The notes under the pieces: model-generated | Told to the model about the DNA's origin: nothing | The model's database searches: none | Seen by the model: the letters and a program-made list of their open reading frames with translations, nothing else | In this document: piece after piece, positions 1 to 12,667 of the stretch | Position numbering within the stretch: position 1 is the stretch's first letter | Layout of the letters: every line of letters begins with the position of its first letter | Made by a program: the position numbers and the translations under genes | Assembly (NCBI RefSeq): GCF_003363755.1 | Contig: NZ_CP031396.1 | Location: 930,001 to 994,000, forward strand | DNA: 64,000 nucleotides | Direction of reading: 5' to 3' | Origin: Pseudomonas protegens | Lineage (GTDB): Bacteria > Pseudomonadota > Gammaproteobacteria > Pseudomonadales > Pseudomonadaceae

Positions 1-1977
1 GTGGGCGCGATTGCGCAGCATGCTGTAGAACTCGCGCTTGCCGCTCGGGGCCTGGACCCGCAGCAAGGTGGCTTCCGGCAACTGCTCGATGACCTTGAGT
101 CCCGCCGCCGGACGCGACGCCAGGCGGCTCAGGGCCTGATCGGCATCCTGCAACGCCGGGTCGATATTGGGCCGCGAGCAATAGGCACTGTCACAGCGAT
201 TGATCGGGTCCGGCTTGGCGTTGAGCTCGCCATAGCGGGCCAGCAACTGATGGGCGAAGTCTTTCTTCGGGTCCTTGGGGTCCAGTTTCAAGGCGCTGCG
301 CTTGTCGTCGTCGATGGACTCGTAATCCAGCCACATCTTGAACTTGCCGCTGTTCTGGTACCAATCGTCAAGGAAATCCTCACGGGTGCCAGCGGGCATC
401 AGGCGCAGGAAGTTCTGCTCGGCGCCGTTGCGGATCAGGTCGAAGTACAACCGGGTCTGGGCCTGGTGGGAGACGTTGCCGAACACGTCGAAATTCACCG
501 CCAACTGATAATAGGTGCGCTCCAGCAGCGGGTAATCGAACAGCCACATCGTCTGCGGCACCTCGCCGATCAGGCCCTTGCTCACCGAAGCACTGTCGAA
601 GTGGCGGAAGATGCTCAGCAGCGCGTTGTCGTTGCCGGCCCACAGGGTCGACCAGCTGGGGGCCGGAGAGTCGGCATAGAAGTCGCGGCGCAGGGCTTCG
701 TATTCGTTGCGCTTGTCGCGATAGGACAGCCACAGGCTGAGCACGCTGCCGACATCGTCGTTCTGCCCAGGCATGGCCAACAGCGGTGTGGCTTGGCCAC
801 GATAGGTAGGATCGGTGATGTACAGGTCGTGTTCCGGGGCCTGGAACAGCGCCCAGAAGTTGTCGCGGATCACATCGGTGGCGATCTGCCCGCGGCACAC
901 CGGGCCACGAATGAAGGTGCGCACGAAGTATTCGGCGTTATCCAGCATGAACTGGTAGCGGGCCTTGGCCGGAATCGCCTCGAAGGTCTCGAACGGATTG
1001 GCCCGGCGCCCCGGCCCGTAGCCCGGCAAGGCGCTGACCTGCCAGTCGCCGCTGTAGAACAGGGTCTTGACCCGGGCCATCTTCGCCGCGCTCAGCGGGT
1101 AGGTGATGTGGGTCTTGTGCACGATCACCCCTTGCACCGGCCACAGGCGGTAATACACCTGGGTGCCCGGGTCGTCGTTGGGGCGCCGGGTGTTGATCAG
1201 GTCGATGGGCTGGCCGCTGGGGGTCCGCGAGCGCACCCACTGGAAGAAGTGCCCCGGCTCGCCGCCTTCGAAATAGATGTGGGCCAGGAACCAGTGTTCG
1301 TAGAGCCAGCGCGCCACCAGGCTTTCCCGCGCGCCGGGGGCGTTGAGCAGGTTCTCCCACTGGGCCACTTGCAGGCTTTCCCGGGCACTGGGGGCCAGGC
1401 CCTGCTCGTCGATGGGCGCACCAGAGGCCAACCAGCGTTGCAGGGTCTGGTACTGCTGGTCGGTGAGGCCGGTGACGGCCAGGGGCATGCCTTCCTTGGG
1501 ATGAGCACCGGCATAGGCGTCGAACTCCCCCAGCTGCGGGCACATATTCTCGCGGCTCAGGCCCAGCACGATCTCGCTGGGCAGCTTGGCATTGGGTTGC
1601 AAGGGGGTGCGGTGGCCGAGTTCGAGCATGCGCGCCATCAGCGCTGCCTGGCTGCCCTGGGCGTCGAGCACCGAATAGAAGCCCTGGCGCTGCCAGGCCG
1701 CCTTGCCGCTGGCGTCATAGAACAGCCGCGTAGGCGCCTGGGCCTTGCTGCGCTCACCGTCGTACACCGGAATCTTCGACGCGCCACGACCGGCCCCTTC
1801 GCCACTGCCCAGGTTGAGCTGACAGGCGGAGTCGTAGCAGGCATGACAGGCCACGCATTTCTCGGTAAAGATCGGCTGGATGTCGCGGGTGTAGGAAATG
1901 GCCGGTGCGGGACCTTGGGCCATGCACAATGAACTGAGCAGCAGCAAAGCGCTGGCAACGACAAAACGGTACGGCAT
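1..1977 (-). CDS. cti: Fatty acid cis/trans isomerase (partial, 3' end outside window)
   Basis: Periplasmic cytochrome c-type enzyme that isomerises cis-unsaturated membrane fatty acids to trans under solvent or heat stress. The frame is open from the ATG at 1977 to the left edge (659 codons); the known family is about 760 residues, so roughly the last 100 are missing. The start gives a signal peptide ([20 protein letters not shown]) followed by a c-type haem motif C41-V-A-C-H45. AGGGAC lies just upstream of the ATG as a ribosome binding site. The gene is divergent from metH, the arrangement known for Pseudomonas cti. A 643-residue plus-strand frame over the same DNA is an antisense shadow. 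Confidence 0.93.
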   Translation of the reverse strand, partial: MPYRFVVASALLLLSSLCMAQGPAPAISYTRDIQPIFTEKCVACHACYDSACQLNLGSGEGAGRGASKIPVYDGERSKAQAPTRLFYDASGKAAWQRQGFYSVLDAQGSQAALMARMLELGHRTPLQPNAKLPSEIVLGLSRENMCPQLGEFDAYAGAHPKEGMPLAVTGLTDQQYQTLQRWLASGAPIDEQGLAPSARESLQVAQWENLLNAPGARESLVARWLYEHWFLAHIYFEGGEPGHFFQWVRSRTPSGQPIDLINTRRPNDDPGTQVYYRLWPVQGVIVHKTHITYPLSAAKMARVKTLFYSGDWQVSALPGYGPGRRANPFETFEAIPAKARYQFMLDNAEYFVRTFIRGPVCRGQIATDVIRDNFWALFQAPEHDLYITDPTYRGQATPLLAMPGQNDDVGSVLSLWLSYRDKRNEYEALRRDFYADSPAPSWSTLWAGNDNALLSIFRHFDSASVSKGLIGEVPQTMWLFDYPLLERTYYQLAVNFDVFGNVSHQAQTRLYFDLIRNGAEQNFLRLMPAGTREDFLDDWYQNSGKFKMWLDYESIDDDKRSALKLDPKDPKKDFAHQLLARYGELNAKPDPINRCDSAYCSRPNIDPALQDADQALSRLASRPAAGLKVIEQLPEATLLRVQAPSGKREFYSMLRNRAH

Positions 1978-2133
1978 GTCCCTGGTCCCGAAAGTAAAAA
2001 AAACGCCGCGATTCTACCGATGTCGCCCGGCCACCAACATGAGCGATATTCATGCAAAACCCGTACATGCCGCAAATCCATGCAGGTTTGCTATGATCCA
2101 CGCCCTTCGTTATGGCCCTACCAGGTAGTTCTC
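1978..2133. promoter_or_regulatory. Divergent cti/metH promoter region
   Basis: This 156-bp region separates two divergent start codons. A TATGAT at 2092-2097 is a fair minus-10 for metH, and TAGAAT on the minus strand (2011-2016) is a fair minus-10 for cti. I see no convincing minus-35 for either. The region is too short for a cobalamin riboswitch and none is visible. Confidence 0.4.
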
Positions 2134-5844
<3,711 letters not shown>

Positions 5845-5853
5845 CCCAGACTC

Positions 5854-5881
5854 TGTAGGAGCCGGCCTGCCGGCTCCTACA
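5854..5881. repeat. REP-type inverted repeat after metH
   Basis: A perfect palindrome with 13-bp arms (GTAGGAGCCGGC core) around a 2-nt centre, of the GTAGGAGC...GCTCCTAC type common between Pseudomonas genes. It starts 10 bp after the metH stop and probably acts as a transcript-end or mRNA-stabilising hairpin. There is no U-tract. Confidence 0.85.
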
Positions 5882-5945
5882 CCAGCCCGCCATCACAGGC
5901 GACATTGTCTATGCTCTGTTGACACCCAACCGTGTCGAGGGATTT

Positions 5946-6167
5946 ATGGACGATCCAAGCAGCGACAATCAGCCCCCAACCTTCCTGCAGATGCTGCAAA
6001 GCGTGCTGGCGGCCGCCTTCGGCGTACAAAGCGGGAAAAATCGCGCCCGGGACTTCAGTCACGGCAAACCCAGTCACTTCATCGTGCTGGGCATTCTCTT
6101 TACCACCCTGTTCGTGCTGGTGCTGCTGGGCATCGCCAACCTGGCGATGCACCTGGCGGGAGTCTGA
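5946..6167 (+). CDS. DUF2970 family small membrane protein
   Basis: A 73-residue protein (MDDPSSDNQPPTFLQMLQSV...) with an amphipathic N-terminal half and one C-terminal transmembrane segment (about residues 45-70, FIVLGILFTTLFVLVLLGIA). Length and layout fit the DUF2970 family found next to metH in pseudomonads; function is unknown. I prefer the ATG at 5946 to the one at 5919, which would add an unrelated nine-residue extension. It ends 7 bp before the convergent binding-protein gene. Confidence 0.75.
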   Translation: MDDPSSDNQPPTFLQMLQSVLAAAFGVQSGKNRARDFSHGKPSHFIVLGILFTTLFVLVLLGIANLAMHLAGV

Positions 6168-6174
6168 AACGGCG

Positions 6175-7260
6175 TCAGTGCAGCAACAGCTGCAAACTGA
6201 AGGGATAGCGGTAGCTGTCGGGCTTGCCTTGGGCGGACAGCCCGCGAAAATCGACCCGGGCACCGACCTGATCGCCCAGGCGCATTAGTTGCCGGGCCTG
6301 GTCACGGGTCAATGACTGGAACAGCGACAAATGCCAGTCCGGCCCTCCCAGACGTCGGGCATCGAACCCCAGCGCATCATCATGCAGGGCCACCAGGGCC
6401 CAGCCGCCGCTGGTGAAATGTCCGGCCATCAGCACCGACAACTCCCCGTCGATCAATGCCTGCAAGGCTTCGGGCGAACTGTTGAGTCCACTGAACAGCA
6501 GATCGCGCCCCGGCTTGCGACCCAATTCCCGGGCAGCCTGCATGGCCCCCAGAGCCATTTCGTCGTTAGCCGACCAGATCAGTTGCGTCTGTGGATAGCG
6601 CTGCAACAGCTGTTGTGCTTGTTCGTGCGCCCGCTGCCGGTTCCATTCGCCATACACGAGCTGGCGCAGACGCACCTGAGGATTTTCCGCCAGGGCCCGG
6701 TGCAGCCCTTGCTCGCGCAACTGCGCGGCCGGCGTGACTTTCACCCCGGAAAAGGCCAGCAAATCGATTGTTTGCCCGGCAGGCAAAGGGCCATGCTGGC
6801 GCAACAACTCCTTGAGCATCCGATAACCGGCCTCTTCATCGTTGCTCATCATGCTGCCGATCCAATCGGAGTAACTGCTGCGACTTTGGCGGATCAACGC
6901 CCGCTGATCCTCGGTCAGTGGGCTGTTGACGATAAACAGCTTGACCCCGGAACCCTGCGACATGCGCAGGATCTGCGGAGCGACATACTGTTCGTTGACC
7001 AATATCAGGTAATCGGGCTTTTGCGCTCGCTGAAACAGCTCCCGAGCCTGATCGAGAGAATTCTGCGGATTGCGTTCGCCATAGAGAATTTGCAGGTCCA
7101 TGCCCAGATCCCGGGCGGCTGCCTGCATGAACCGCGAATAACTGACCCAGAAGGTTTCCGTTGAATTACCGGGGTTGAGAAACACCACCGACGTTGCTTG
7201 AGCCACCGCCCAGAACGGCAAACTCAGACATATCACCCACTTGCACAGAACCTTGAACAT
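6175..7260 (-). CDS. Periplasmic sugar-type (PBP1) substrate-binding protein
   Basis: A 361-residue secreted protein with a cleavable signal peptide (MFKVLCKWVICLSLPFWAVAQA) and a type-1 periplasmic binding fold. Recognisable elements are VVFLNPGNSTETFW near the mature N-terminus, LIWSANDEMALGAMQAAREL (hinge region, about residues 245-265) and LLFSGLNSSPEALQAL. No permease or ATPase gene is adjacent, so it may serve as a signalling or sensor subunit rather than a transporter component; that is inference. The ATG at 7260 is chosen because longer in-frame starts place non-secretory sequence before the signal peptide. Confidence 0.8.
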   Translation of the reverse strand: MFKVLCKWVICLSLPFWAVAQATSVVFLNPGNSTETFWVSYSRFMQAAARDLGMDLQILYGERNPQNSLDQARELFQRAQKPDYLILVNEQYVAPQILRMSQGSGVKLFIVNSPLTEDQRALIRQSRSSYSDWIGSMMSNDEEAGYRMLKELLRQHGPLPAGQTIDLLAFSGVKVTPAAQLREQGLHRALAENPQVRLRQLVYGEWNRQRAHEQAQQLLQRYPQTQLIWSANDEMALGAMQAARELGRKPGRDLLFSGLNSSPEALQALIDGELSVLMAGHFTSGGWALVALHDDALGFDARRLGGPDWHLSLFQSLTRDQARQLMRLGDQVGARVDFRGLSAQGKPDSYRYPFSLQLLLH

Positions 7261-7370
7261 TGTGAAAAGAGCCCCTGGATTATCCCAGGCAGTATAACTG
7301 GCAAATTGCTGGCCAACGGCGGCAAATTGTCCTGATTGTCCGACAATTCGGGCTCTTCTTTTACGCTCGA

Positions 7371-7484
7371 CTACTGGTGGCTGACCCAAAACACGGCCGT
7401 ACCCACGACCAGTATGATCAGAAAGAGAATGGCCCAAGCATCAACGCTACTGTCACTTTTCCTTGTTTTGGTTGGATGGCTCAT
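7371..7484 (-). CDS. 37-residue single-span membrane protein
   Basis: A short frame with a strong ribosome binding site (AGAGGCG, 5-6 nt before the ATG at 7484). It encodes MSHPTKTRKSDSSVDAWAIL followed by a hydrophobic stretch (FLIILVVGTAVFWV) and ends SHQ. A basic N-terminus followed by one transmembrane helix is typical of small inner-membrane proteins. It lies upstream of, and in the same direction as, the binding-protein gene (111-bp gap). I do not know its function; the ribosome binding site and composition are the main support. Confidence 0.6.
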   Translation of the reverse strand: MSHPTKTRKSDSSVDAWAILFLIILVVGTAVFWVSHQ

Positions 7485-7856
7485 AGCATCGCCTCTAGTA
7501 GATTTTGTCGGTGACTGCTCAAAGACACGACCACAGTTAAGACCAGGATTGTCCCCACCTCAAATGTGGATACTCATATACCCCTACCGTTAGTCGTTTT
7601 GGTTCTTTGCATATACTCAAACATCACTTTTGCGCATAACCACAAACTGGTATCGTTCGGCGGCTCCGACCGGAGTGCGCGGCCGTGCGCGCAGATTTGC
7701 TTACATGGGTGGGGTTGAGCGAGAACGAAGGCAGGACGAGGTGAAACCGGCGACAAGCCCCGGTCGACGCCAGTCGAAGCAACGTACCGAAGCCGTTCAC
7801 CGCAGTATTTGCCAAGTGCGCTTTGGCGCCACCTGTAGCCTGAGAACTGGACCTAT
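7485..7856. promoter_or_regulatory. Divergent regulatory region before cysI
   Basis: This 372-bp region has no credible gene. TATACT at 7612-7617 is a plausible minus-10 for cysI with only a weak minus-35 (TTAGTC, 7590-7595), as expected for an activator-dependent promoter. CysB control is likely from what is known of cysI, but I cannot point to a defined CysB site. Two GC-rich hairpins (CTCCG-AC-CGGAG, and TGCGCG...CGCGCA) lie in the presumptive leader between about 7670 and 7705. Confidence 0.4.
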
Positions 7857-9515
7857 ATGTACGTATACGACGAGTACGATCAGCGGATCATCGAGGACCG
7901 CGTCAAGCAGTTCCGTGATCAGACCCGACGCTATCTGGCAGGCGAGCTGAGCGAAGAGGAATTCCGTCCCCTGCGCCTGCAGAATGGCCTTTATATCCAA
8001 CGTTTTGCCCCAATGCTGCGGGTAGCCGTGCCTTACGGCCAATTGACCTCGCGCCAGGCGCGGATGATGGCCAAGATCGCCCGTGACTACGACAAGGGCT
8101 ATGCGCACATCAGCACCCGGCAAAACGTGCAGTTCAACTGGCCAGCCCTGGAAGACGTGCCGGACATCCTGGCCGAACTGGCCACCGTGCAGATGCACGC
8201 CATCCAGACCAGCGGCAACTGCCTGCGTAACGTCACCACCGACCAGTTTGCCGGTGTCGCCGCCGACGAGTTGATCGACCCGCGCCCCTGGTGCGAGATC
8301 GTCCGTCAATGGACCACCTTCCACCCCGAATTCGCCTATCTGCCGCGCAAGTTCAAGATCGCCATCAACGGCTCGACTTCCGACCGCGCAGCCATCGAGG
8401 TCCACGACATTGGCCTGGAGCCGGTGTACAACGCTGCCGGCGAGCTGGGTTTCCGCGTGCTGGTCGGTGGCGGTCTGGGCCGTACCCCGGTGGTCGGCGC
8501 CTTCATCAACGAGTTCCTGCCCTGGCAGGACCTGTTGAGCTACCTCGACGCCATCCTGCGGGTCTACAACCGCTACGGCCGTCGTGACAACAAGTACAAG
8601 GCGCGGATCAAGATCCTGGTCAAGGCCCTGACGCCGGAAGTGTTCGCCGAGAAGGTCGAGGCGGAAATGGTCCACCTGCGGGGCGGCCAGACCACCCTCA
8701 CCGAAGCCGAAGTGCATCGGGTGGCTAAACACTTCGTCGACCCCGACTACAAGGCCCTGAGCAACCAGGACGCCGAACTGGCGGCCCTGGACAAGGAGCA
8801 CCCGGGCTTTGCCCGCTGGCGTGCGCGCAACACCCTGGCCCACAAGAAGCCGGGCTACGTTGCCGTGACCCTGTCGCTCAAACCTACCGGCGTAGCGCCG
8901 GGGGACGTGACCGACAAGCAGTTCGACGCCATCGCCGATCTGGCCGACCGTTACAGCTTCGGCCAACTGCGCACCTCCCACGAGCAAAACGTGATTCTCG
9001 CGGACGTCGAGCAAAGCCAACTGTTCACCCTGTGGGGCGAACTGCGTGAAAACGGCTTCGCCACGCCGAACATCGGCCTTTTGACCGACATCATCTGCTG
9101 CCCGGGCGGCGACTTCTGCTCCCTGGCCAACGCCAAGTCGATCCCGATCGCCGAATCCATCCAGCGCCGCTTCGACGACCTGGACTACCTGTTCGACATC
9201 GGCGAGCTGGACCTGAACATCTCCGGCTGCATGAACGCCTGTGGTCACCACCACGTGGGCCACATCGGCATCCTCGGGGTGGACAAGAAAGGCGAGGAGT
9301 TCTACCAGGTGTCCCTGGGTGGCAGCGCCAGCCGCGACGCGAGCCTGGGCAAGATCCTCGGCCCGTCCTTCGCCCAGGACGACATGCCCGACGTGATCTC
9401 GAAGCTGATCGACGTGTACGTGGAACAACGTACCGAAGACGAACGCTTCATCGACACCTATCAACGTATTGGCATCGACCTCTTCAAGGAGCGCGTCTAT
9501 GCAGCGAATCATTAA
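7857..9515 (+). CDS. cysI: Assimilatory sulfite reductase haemoprotein (CysI type)
   Basis: Reduces sulfite to sulfide by six electrons for cysteine synthesis, in the cytoplasm. The 552-residue protein shows the duplicated nitrite/sulfite reductase fold. It carries the 4Fe-4S/sirohaem cysteines in the signature order C415-x5-C421 and C458-x3-C462 (CPGGDFC, SGCMNAC). The N-terminal half contains the ferredoxin-like half-domain and a TSGNCLRN segment. The next gene starts inside its 3' end, so the two are translationally coupled. Confidence 0.95.
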   Translation: MYVYDEYDQRIIEDRVKQFRDQTRRYLAGELSEEEFRPLRLQNGLYIQRFAPMLRVAVPYGQLTSRQARMMAKIARDYDKGYAHISTRQNVQFNWPALEDVPDILAELATVQMHAIQTSGNCLRNVTTDQFAGVAADELIDPRPWCEIVRQWTTFHPEFAYLPRKFKIAINGSTSDRAAIEVHDIGLEPVYNAAGELGFRVLVGGGLGRTPVVGAFINEFLPWQDLLSYLDAILRVYNRYGRRDNKYKARIKILVKALTPEVFAEKVEAEMVHLRGGQTTLTEAEVHRVAKHFVDPDYKALSNQDAELAALDKEHPGFARWRARNTLAHKKPGYVAVTLSLKPTGVAPGDVTDKQFDAIADLADRYSFGQLRTSHEQNVILADVEQSQLFTLWGELRENGFATPNIGLLTDIICCPGGDFCSLANAKSIPIAESIQRRFDDLDYLFDIGELDLNISGCMNACGHHHVGHIGILGVDKKGEEFYQVSLGGSASRDASLGKILGPSFAQDDMPDVISKLIDVYVEQRTEDERFIDTYQRIGIDLFKERVYAANH

Positions 9516-9993
9516 GAACAACGAGGTCATCGACGAAACCTGGCACTTGCTGCCCAAGGACGCGACCCTCGACGGCATCTCCAACTGCGACGACCTGATC
9601 GTGCCGCTGGCCTTGTGGCGCGACCACGCCCACGCCCTCAAGGCCCGCGATGGCGGTCTGGGCGTGTGGCTGGATGCGGACGAAGAAGCCGAGGAGATCG
9701 GTGACGACGTCGAGCATTTCCAGGTCATTGCCCTGAACTTCCCGGCCTTTACCGATGGCCGCAACTACTCCAACGCCCGCCTGCTGCGTGACCGTTATGG
9801 CTACAAAGGCGAACTGCGAGCGATTGGCGACGTGTTGCGCGACCAGCTGTTCTACCTGCACCGCTGCGGCTTCGACGCCTACGCCCTGCGGGCCGACAAG
9901 GACCCCTACGAAGCCCTTGAAAGCCTCAAGGACTTCTCGGTGACCTACCAGGCCGCTACCGACGAACCGCTGCCGCTGTTCCGTCGCCGCTAA
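9499..9993 (+). CDS. DUF934 protein, sulfite reductase partner
   Basis: A 164-residue cytoplasmic protein (MQRIIKNNEVIDETWHLLPK...) of the DUF934 family, which almost always follows cysI-type sulfite reductases in pseudomonads and is presumed to support sulfite reduction. Its ATG lies 17 bp before the cysI stop in another frame, so expression is coupled. Conserved-looking blocks are DDLIVPLALW and the segment from FTDGRNYSNARLLR to the end. The exact biochemical role is unknown. It is followed directly by an intrinsic terminator. Confidence 0.88.
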   Translation: MQRIIKNNEVIDETWHLLPKDATLDGISNCDDLIVPLALWRDHAHALKARDGGLGVWLDADEEAEEIGDDVEHFQVIALNFPAFTDGRNYSNARLLRDRYGYKGELRAIGDVLRDQLFYLHRCGFDAYALRADKDPYEALESLKDFSVTYQAATDEPLPLFRRR

Positions 9994-10007
9994 GCCCTGG
10001 CGCCAAC

Positions 10008-10046
10008 AAAAAGCCCTGAACCGGTTTCCCGGTCCAGGGCTTTTTT
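10008..10046 (+). terminator. Rho-independent terminator of cysI-DUF934
   Basis: Stem AAAAAGCCCTG-a-ACCGG, loop TTTC, CCGGT-c-CAGGGCTTTTTT, starting 15 bp after the DUF934 stop. It has one internal mismatch and a strong U-run on the plus strand. The flanking A-run means it could also work for transcripts from the right. Confidence 0.9.
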
Positions 10047-10071
10047 GTACCTGCTTCCGACCCTGGCGCAA

Positions 10072-10089
10072 AAGCCGGCTTGCCGGCTT
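10072..10089 (-). terminator. Short palindrome at the end of sohB (REP remnant or weak terminator)
   Basis: AAGCCGGC-TT-GCCGGCTT, 8-bp arms, followed on the minus strand by TTTTGCG. It starts 15 bp beyond the sohB stop. It may be a REP core or a weak terminator. Confidence 0.45.
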
Positions 10090-10103
10090 CTGCAAGTGGT
10101 GGC

Positions 10104-11129
10104 TTACCAGAAACGCTGCTGGGTCAGGCGGCTCCACCAGGTCAGCAGCACGCGGTCGATGGAACCGCTGGCCGCCAGCCCGACACGCTCCTGCAAGCTC
10201 TTGCGCTCGGCATAGTGCAGGTGGAACACCTCGGCATTCTTGGCTTTGTCCGCCAGGTACTCATCGCTGGTTTTAAGCTCGTCCACCAGCAGCTTCTCCT
10301 GCGCCGCCACGCCCAACCAGACTTCACCGGTGGCCACTTCATCAATGGCCAATTGCGGGCGATAGCGAGACACGAAATTCTTGAACAACTGATGGGTCAC
10401 ATCCAGGTCTTCCTGGAACTTCTCCCGGCCCTTCTCGGTGTTTTCGCCAAACACCGTCAGGGTGCGCTTGTACTCGCCGGCGGTGAGCACTTCAAAATCG
10501 ATGTCGTGCTTTTTCAGCAGGCGGTTGACGTTGGGCAACTGGGCCACCACGCCGATGGAGCCGAGGATGGCAAACGGCGCGCTGATAATCTTCTCACCGA
10601 TGCAGGCCATCATGTAGCCGCCGCTGGCCGCCACCTTGTCGATGCACACGGTCAAAGGCACCCCGGCCTGGCGAATACGCGCCAGTTGAGAGGACGCCAG
10701 GCCATAGCTGTGCACCATGCCGCCGCCACTTTCCAGGCGCAGCACCACTTCATCCTTGGGCGTGGCCAGGCTCAGCAAGGCGGTGATCTCATGGCGCAGG
10801 CCTTCGGTCGCCGAAGCCTTGATATCGCCATTGAAGTCCAGCACGAACACCCGGGGCTTGGCCTCGGCCGGTTGTTTCTTCTGTTTCTTCTCGGTCTTGC
10901 CCTGGGCCTTGCGCAAGGCCTTGAGCTGATCCTTGTCCAGCAGGCTCTGCTCCAGGCGCTCGCGCAGGTCCTTGTAGAAATCATTCAGCTTGCTGACCTG
11001 CAACTGCCCGGTGCCTTTGCGGCGGCCCTTGCTGCGCAGCGCAGCGGCAGTGATCAGCACCACCAGGATGGCGACCACCAGGGTCACGGTCTTGGCCAGA
11101 AAACTGGCGTATTCGGCGAAAAACTCCAC
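10104..11129 (-). CDS. sohB: SohB-type inner-membrane serine protease
   Basis: Member of peptidase family S49 (SppA/SohB), which cleaves membrane or periplasmic peptides. The 341-residue protein has one N-terminal transmembrane helix (about 13-31), a Lys/Glu-rich linker (about 75-92) and the S49 domain. The catalytic Ser-Lys dyad is visible as S169 (DKVAASGG) and K221 (GEYKRTLT). Length matches E. coli SohB. The ATG at 11129 (MEFFAEYASF) has AGGAGTC upstream. It is divergent from the phosphatase gene. Confidence 0.92.
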   Translation of the reverse strand: MEFFAEYASFLAKTVTLVVAILVVLITAAALRSKGRRKGTGQLQVSKLNDFYKDLRERLEQSLLDKDQLKALRKAQGKTEKKQKKQPAEAKPRVFVLDFNGDIKASATEGLRHEITALLSLATPKDEVVLRLESGGGMVHSYGLASSQLARIRQAGVPLTVCIDKVAASGGYMMACIGEKIISAPFAILGSIGVVAQLPNVNRLLKKHDIDFEVLTAGEYKRTLTVFGENTEKGREKFQEDLDVTHQLFKNFVSRYRPQLAIDEVATGEVWLGVAAQEKLLVDELKTSDEYLADKAKNAEVFHLHYAERKSLQERVGLAASGSIDRVLLTWWSRLTQQRFW

Positions 11130-11332
11130 AGGGACTCCTCAAACATGAACCGCTGCCAACCAGCAGCGCAATGGGCTCAAGCATACCGGCGCGACCGGTC
11201 GGCCACCAGTCGCGAAACCTCGTGTTACGAGGCTCCAACAAGCATTTCAAACAAGCGTATGTTTTTTCATTGACAGCTCACTGGCATCCTCATAACCTCG
11301 CAAAACTTTCAACGTACCGGGACGACACGGAC

Positions 11333-12043
11333 GTGGGCAGCATCTATTTGATTCGACATGGCCAAGCCTCTTTCGGTGCAGACGACTACGACGTGCTGTC
11401 TGCCACCGGCGTGCGCCAGGCTGCCGTGCTCGGTGAGCATCTGGCGGCGCTGGGCATCAGCTTTGATCGCTGCCTGTCGGGCGACCTGCGGCGCCAGCAG
11501 CACACCGCGCAGGCCGCGATGGAACAGATGAATGCCGCCGGGTTTGACCACCCGCCATTGGAAATCGATTCAGCCTTCAACGAGTTCGACGCCGATGCCA
11601 TCATCCGCGCCCTGCTCCCCGACCTGTTGCCCCAGGAACCCGAAGCCCTGAACATCCTGCGCAACGCCGCGCAGAACCGCGCCGAGTTCCAACGCATCTT
11701 CGCCCTGATCATCCAGCGCTGGCTGGCCGGCACCTACGATCCTCCCGGGCTGGAAAGCTGGCTGGGCTTCGTCGAGCGGGTCCAGGGCGGCCTGCAGCGG
11801 ATTCTCGAAGCCGCGGACAACCAGCACAAGATTGCCGTGTTCACCTCCGGCGGCACCATCACCGCCCTGCTCCACCTGATCACCCGGATACCTGCCCAGC
11901 AGGCGTTCGAACTGAATTGGCAAATCGTCAACACCTCGCTCAACCAGCTGAAGTTCCGCGGGCGCGAGGTGTCTTTGGCTTCCTTCAACGGTCATGCCCA
12001 TCTGCAACTGTTGAAGGCTCCGGAGCTCATCACTTTCCGTTGA
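11333..12043 (+). CDS. Histidine phosphatase (phosphoglycerate mutase-like)
   Basis: A 236-residue member of the histidine phosphatase superfamily. The phospho-acceptor motif LIRHG sits at the very start (R8-H9-G10) and the second histidine segment includes FTSGGTITALLHL. Substrate is unknown. The GTG at 11333 is chosen because family members begin directly before the RHG strand; the frame is open further upstream but that sequence looks intergenic. The SCP2 gene follows 50 bp downstream and may be co-transcribed. Confidence 0.82.
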   Translation: MGSIYLIRHGQASFGADDYDVLSATGVRQAAVLGEHLAALGISFDRCLSGDLRRQQHTAQAAMEQMNAAGFDHPPLEIDSAFNEFDADAIIRALLPDLLPQEPEALNILRNAAQNRAEFQRIFALIIQRWLAGTYDPPGLESWLGFVERVQGGLQRILEAADNQHKIAVFTSGGTITALLHLITRIPAQQAFELNWQIVNTSLNQLKFRGREVSLASFNGHAHLQLLKAPELITFR

Positions 12044-12093
12044 GCCCGGCTTACTGTGACCCTTGCTGTAACCACCCATAAAAGGATCGAACC

Positions 12094-12408
12094 ATGACCT
12101 CCGTAGCTGACGCCGTACAAGCCATGCAAGCCAAGTTCAACCCAGCTGCCGCTGCCGGCCTGGACCTGGTTTTCGGTTTCCGCATCGATGATTCCAAGCA
12201 CTTCTCGCTGGTCGTCAAGGACAGCACCTGTGAACTCAAGGAAGGCGAAAACCCGGACGCCCAAGTCACCCTGGTGATGGACGGCGAAACCCTGGACGGC
12301 ATCGTCAGCGGCGAAACCGACGGCATGCAAGCCTTCATGGGCGGCAAACTGCGCGCCGAAGGCGACATGATGCTGGCCATGAAGCTGAGCGAGCTGTTCC
12401 CAGCCTAA
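12094..12408 (+). CDS. SCP2 sterol-binding domain protein
   Basis: A 104-residue stand-alone SCP2/sterol carrier domain protein, a small alpha/beta fold with a hydrophobic lipid-binding tunnel. Typical blocks are LVFGFRIDD, AQVTLVMDGETLDGIV, and MQAFMGGKLRAEGDM near the C-terminus. AAAGGA is placed well for the ATG at 12094. The ligand in bacteria is unknown. An intrinsic terminator follows. Confidence 0.88.
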   Translation: MTSVADAVQAMQAKFNPAAAAGLDLVFGFRIDDSKHFSLVVKDSTCELKEGENPDAQVTLVMDGETLDGIVSGETDGMQAFMGGKLRAEGDMMLAMKLSELFPA

Positions 12409-12431
12409 GACCCCGCAAGGTCCGGCTGCAG

Positions 12432-12460
12432 ACAAATCCCGCCCCCGTGGCGGGATTTGT
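12432..12460 (+). terminator. Rho-independent terminator after the SCP2 gene
   Basis: Perfect 12-bp stem (ACAAATCCCGCC / GGCGGGATTTGT) with a 5-nt loop CCCGT, 23 bp after the stop. The U-run after it is short and interrupted. Confidence 0.75.
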
Positions 12461-12496
12461 CGTTTCTGCACCACGCAACGCCTCTAGCCCGCCGCT

Positions 12497-12590
12497 TTGC
12501 CCTGGATCAATACCACTGGGCAGCTCAGTCTTCCGGCCGCACGCTTGATTGATCTCGGTCAGTTTGTGCCTCGCCCCCCCCCTCTACTCT
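12497..12590 (+). promoter_or_regulatory. ANR/FNR-type promoter of the hypX-like gene
   Basis: TTGAT-CTCG-GTCAG at 12549-12562 matches the ANR/FNR consensus (TTGAT-N4-RTCAA) at 9 of 10 positions. Its centre lies 32 bp before the centre of TACTCT (12585-12590). That is the spacing of a class II FNR promoter, with the activator at about minus 41.5. A second, weaker box TTGCC-CTGG-ATCAA lies at 12497-12510. Low-oxygen induction of the following gene is inferred. Confidence 0.6.
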
Positions 12591-12667
12591 TGCGCCTCCA
12601 TTGCGGCCAGGGACGGCACAGCCGGAGCCCTTTGCCACACCGCTATCACTCACGGAAGAGTCTGCTT

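Noticed and set aside
1..1932. 643-residue open frame on the plus strand
   Set aside because: It is antisense to cti, whose signal peptide and CVACH haem motif are clear on the minus strand; the plus-strand translation is low-complexity and matches no family.
1978..2133. Cobalamin riboswitch before metH
   Set aside because: The region is only 156 bp, shared with cti, and shows no B12-box-like sequence or compatible folding that I can see.
7490..7560. Possible second small ORF in the cysI upstream region
   Set aside because: Only short frames without ribosome binding sites or coding bias; better explained as promoter DNA.
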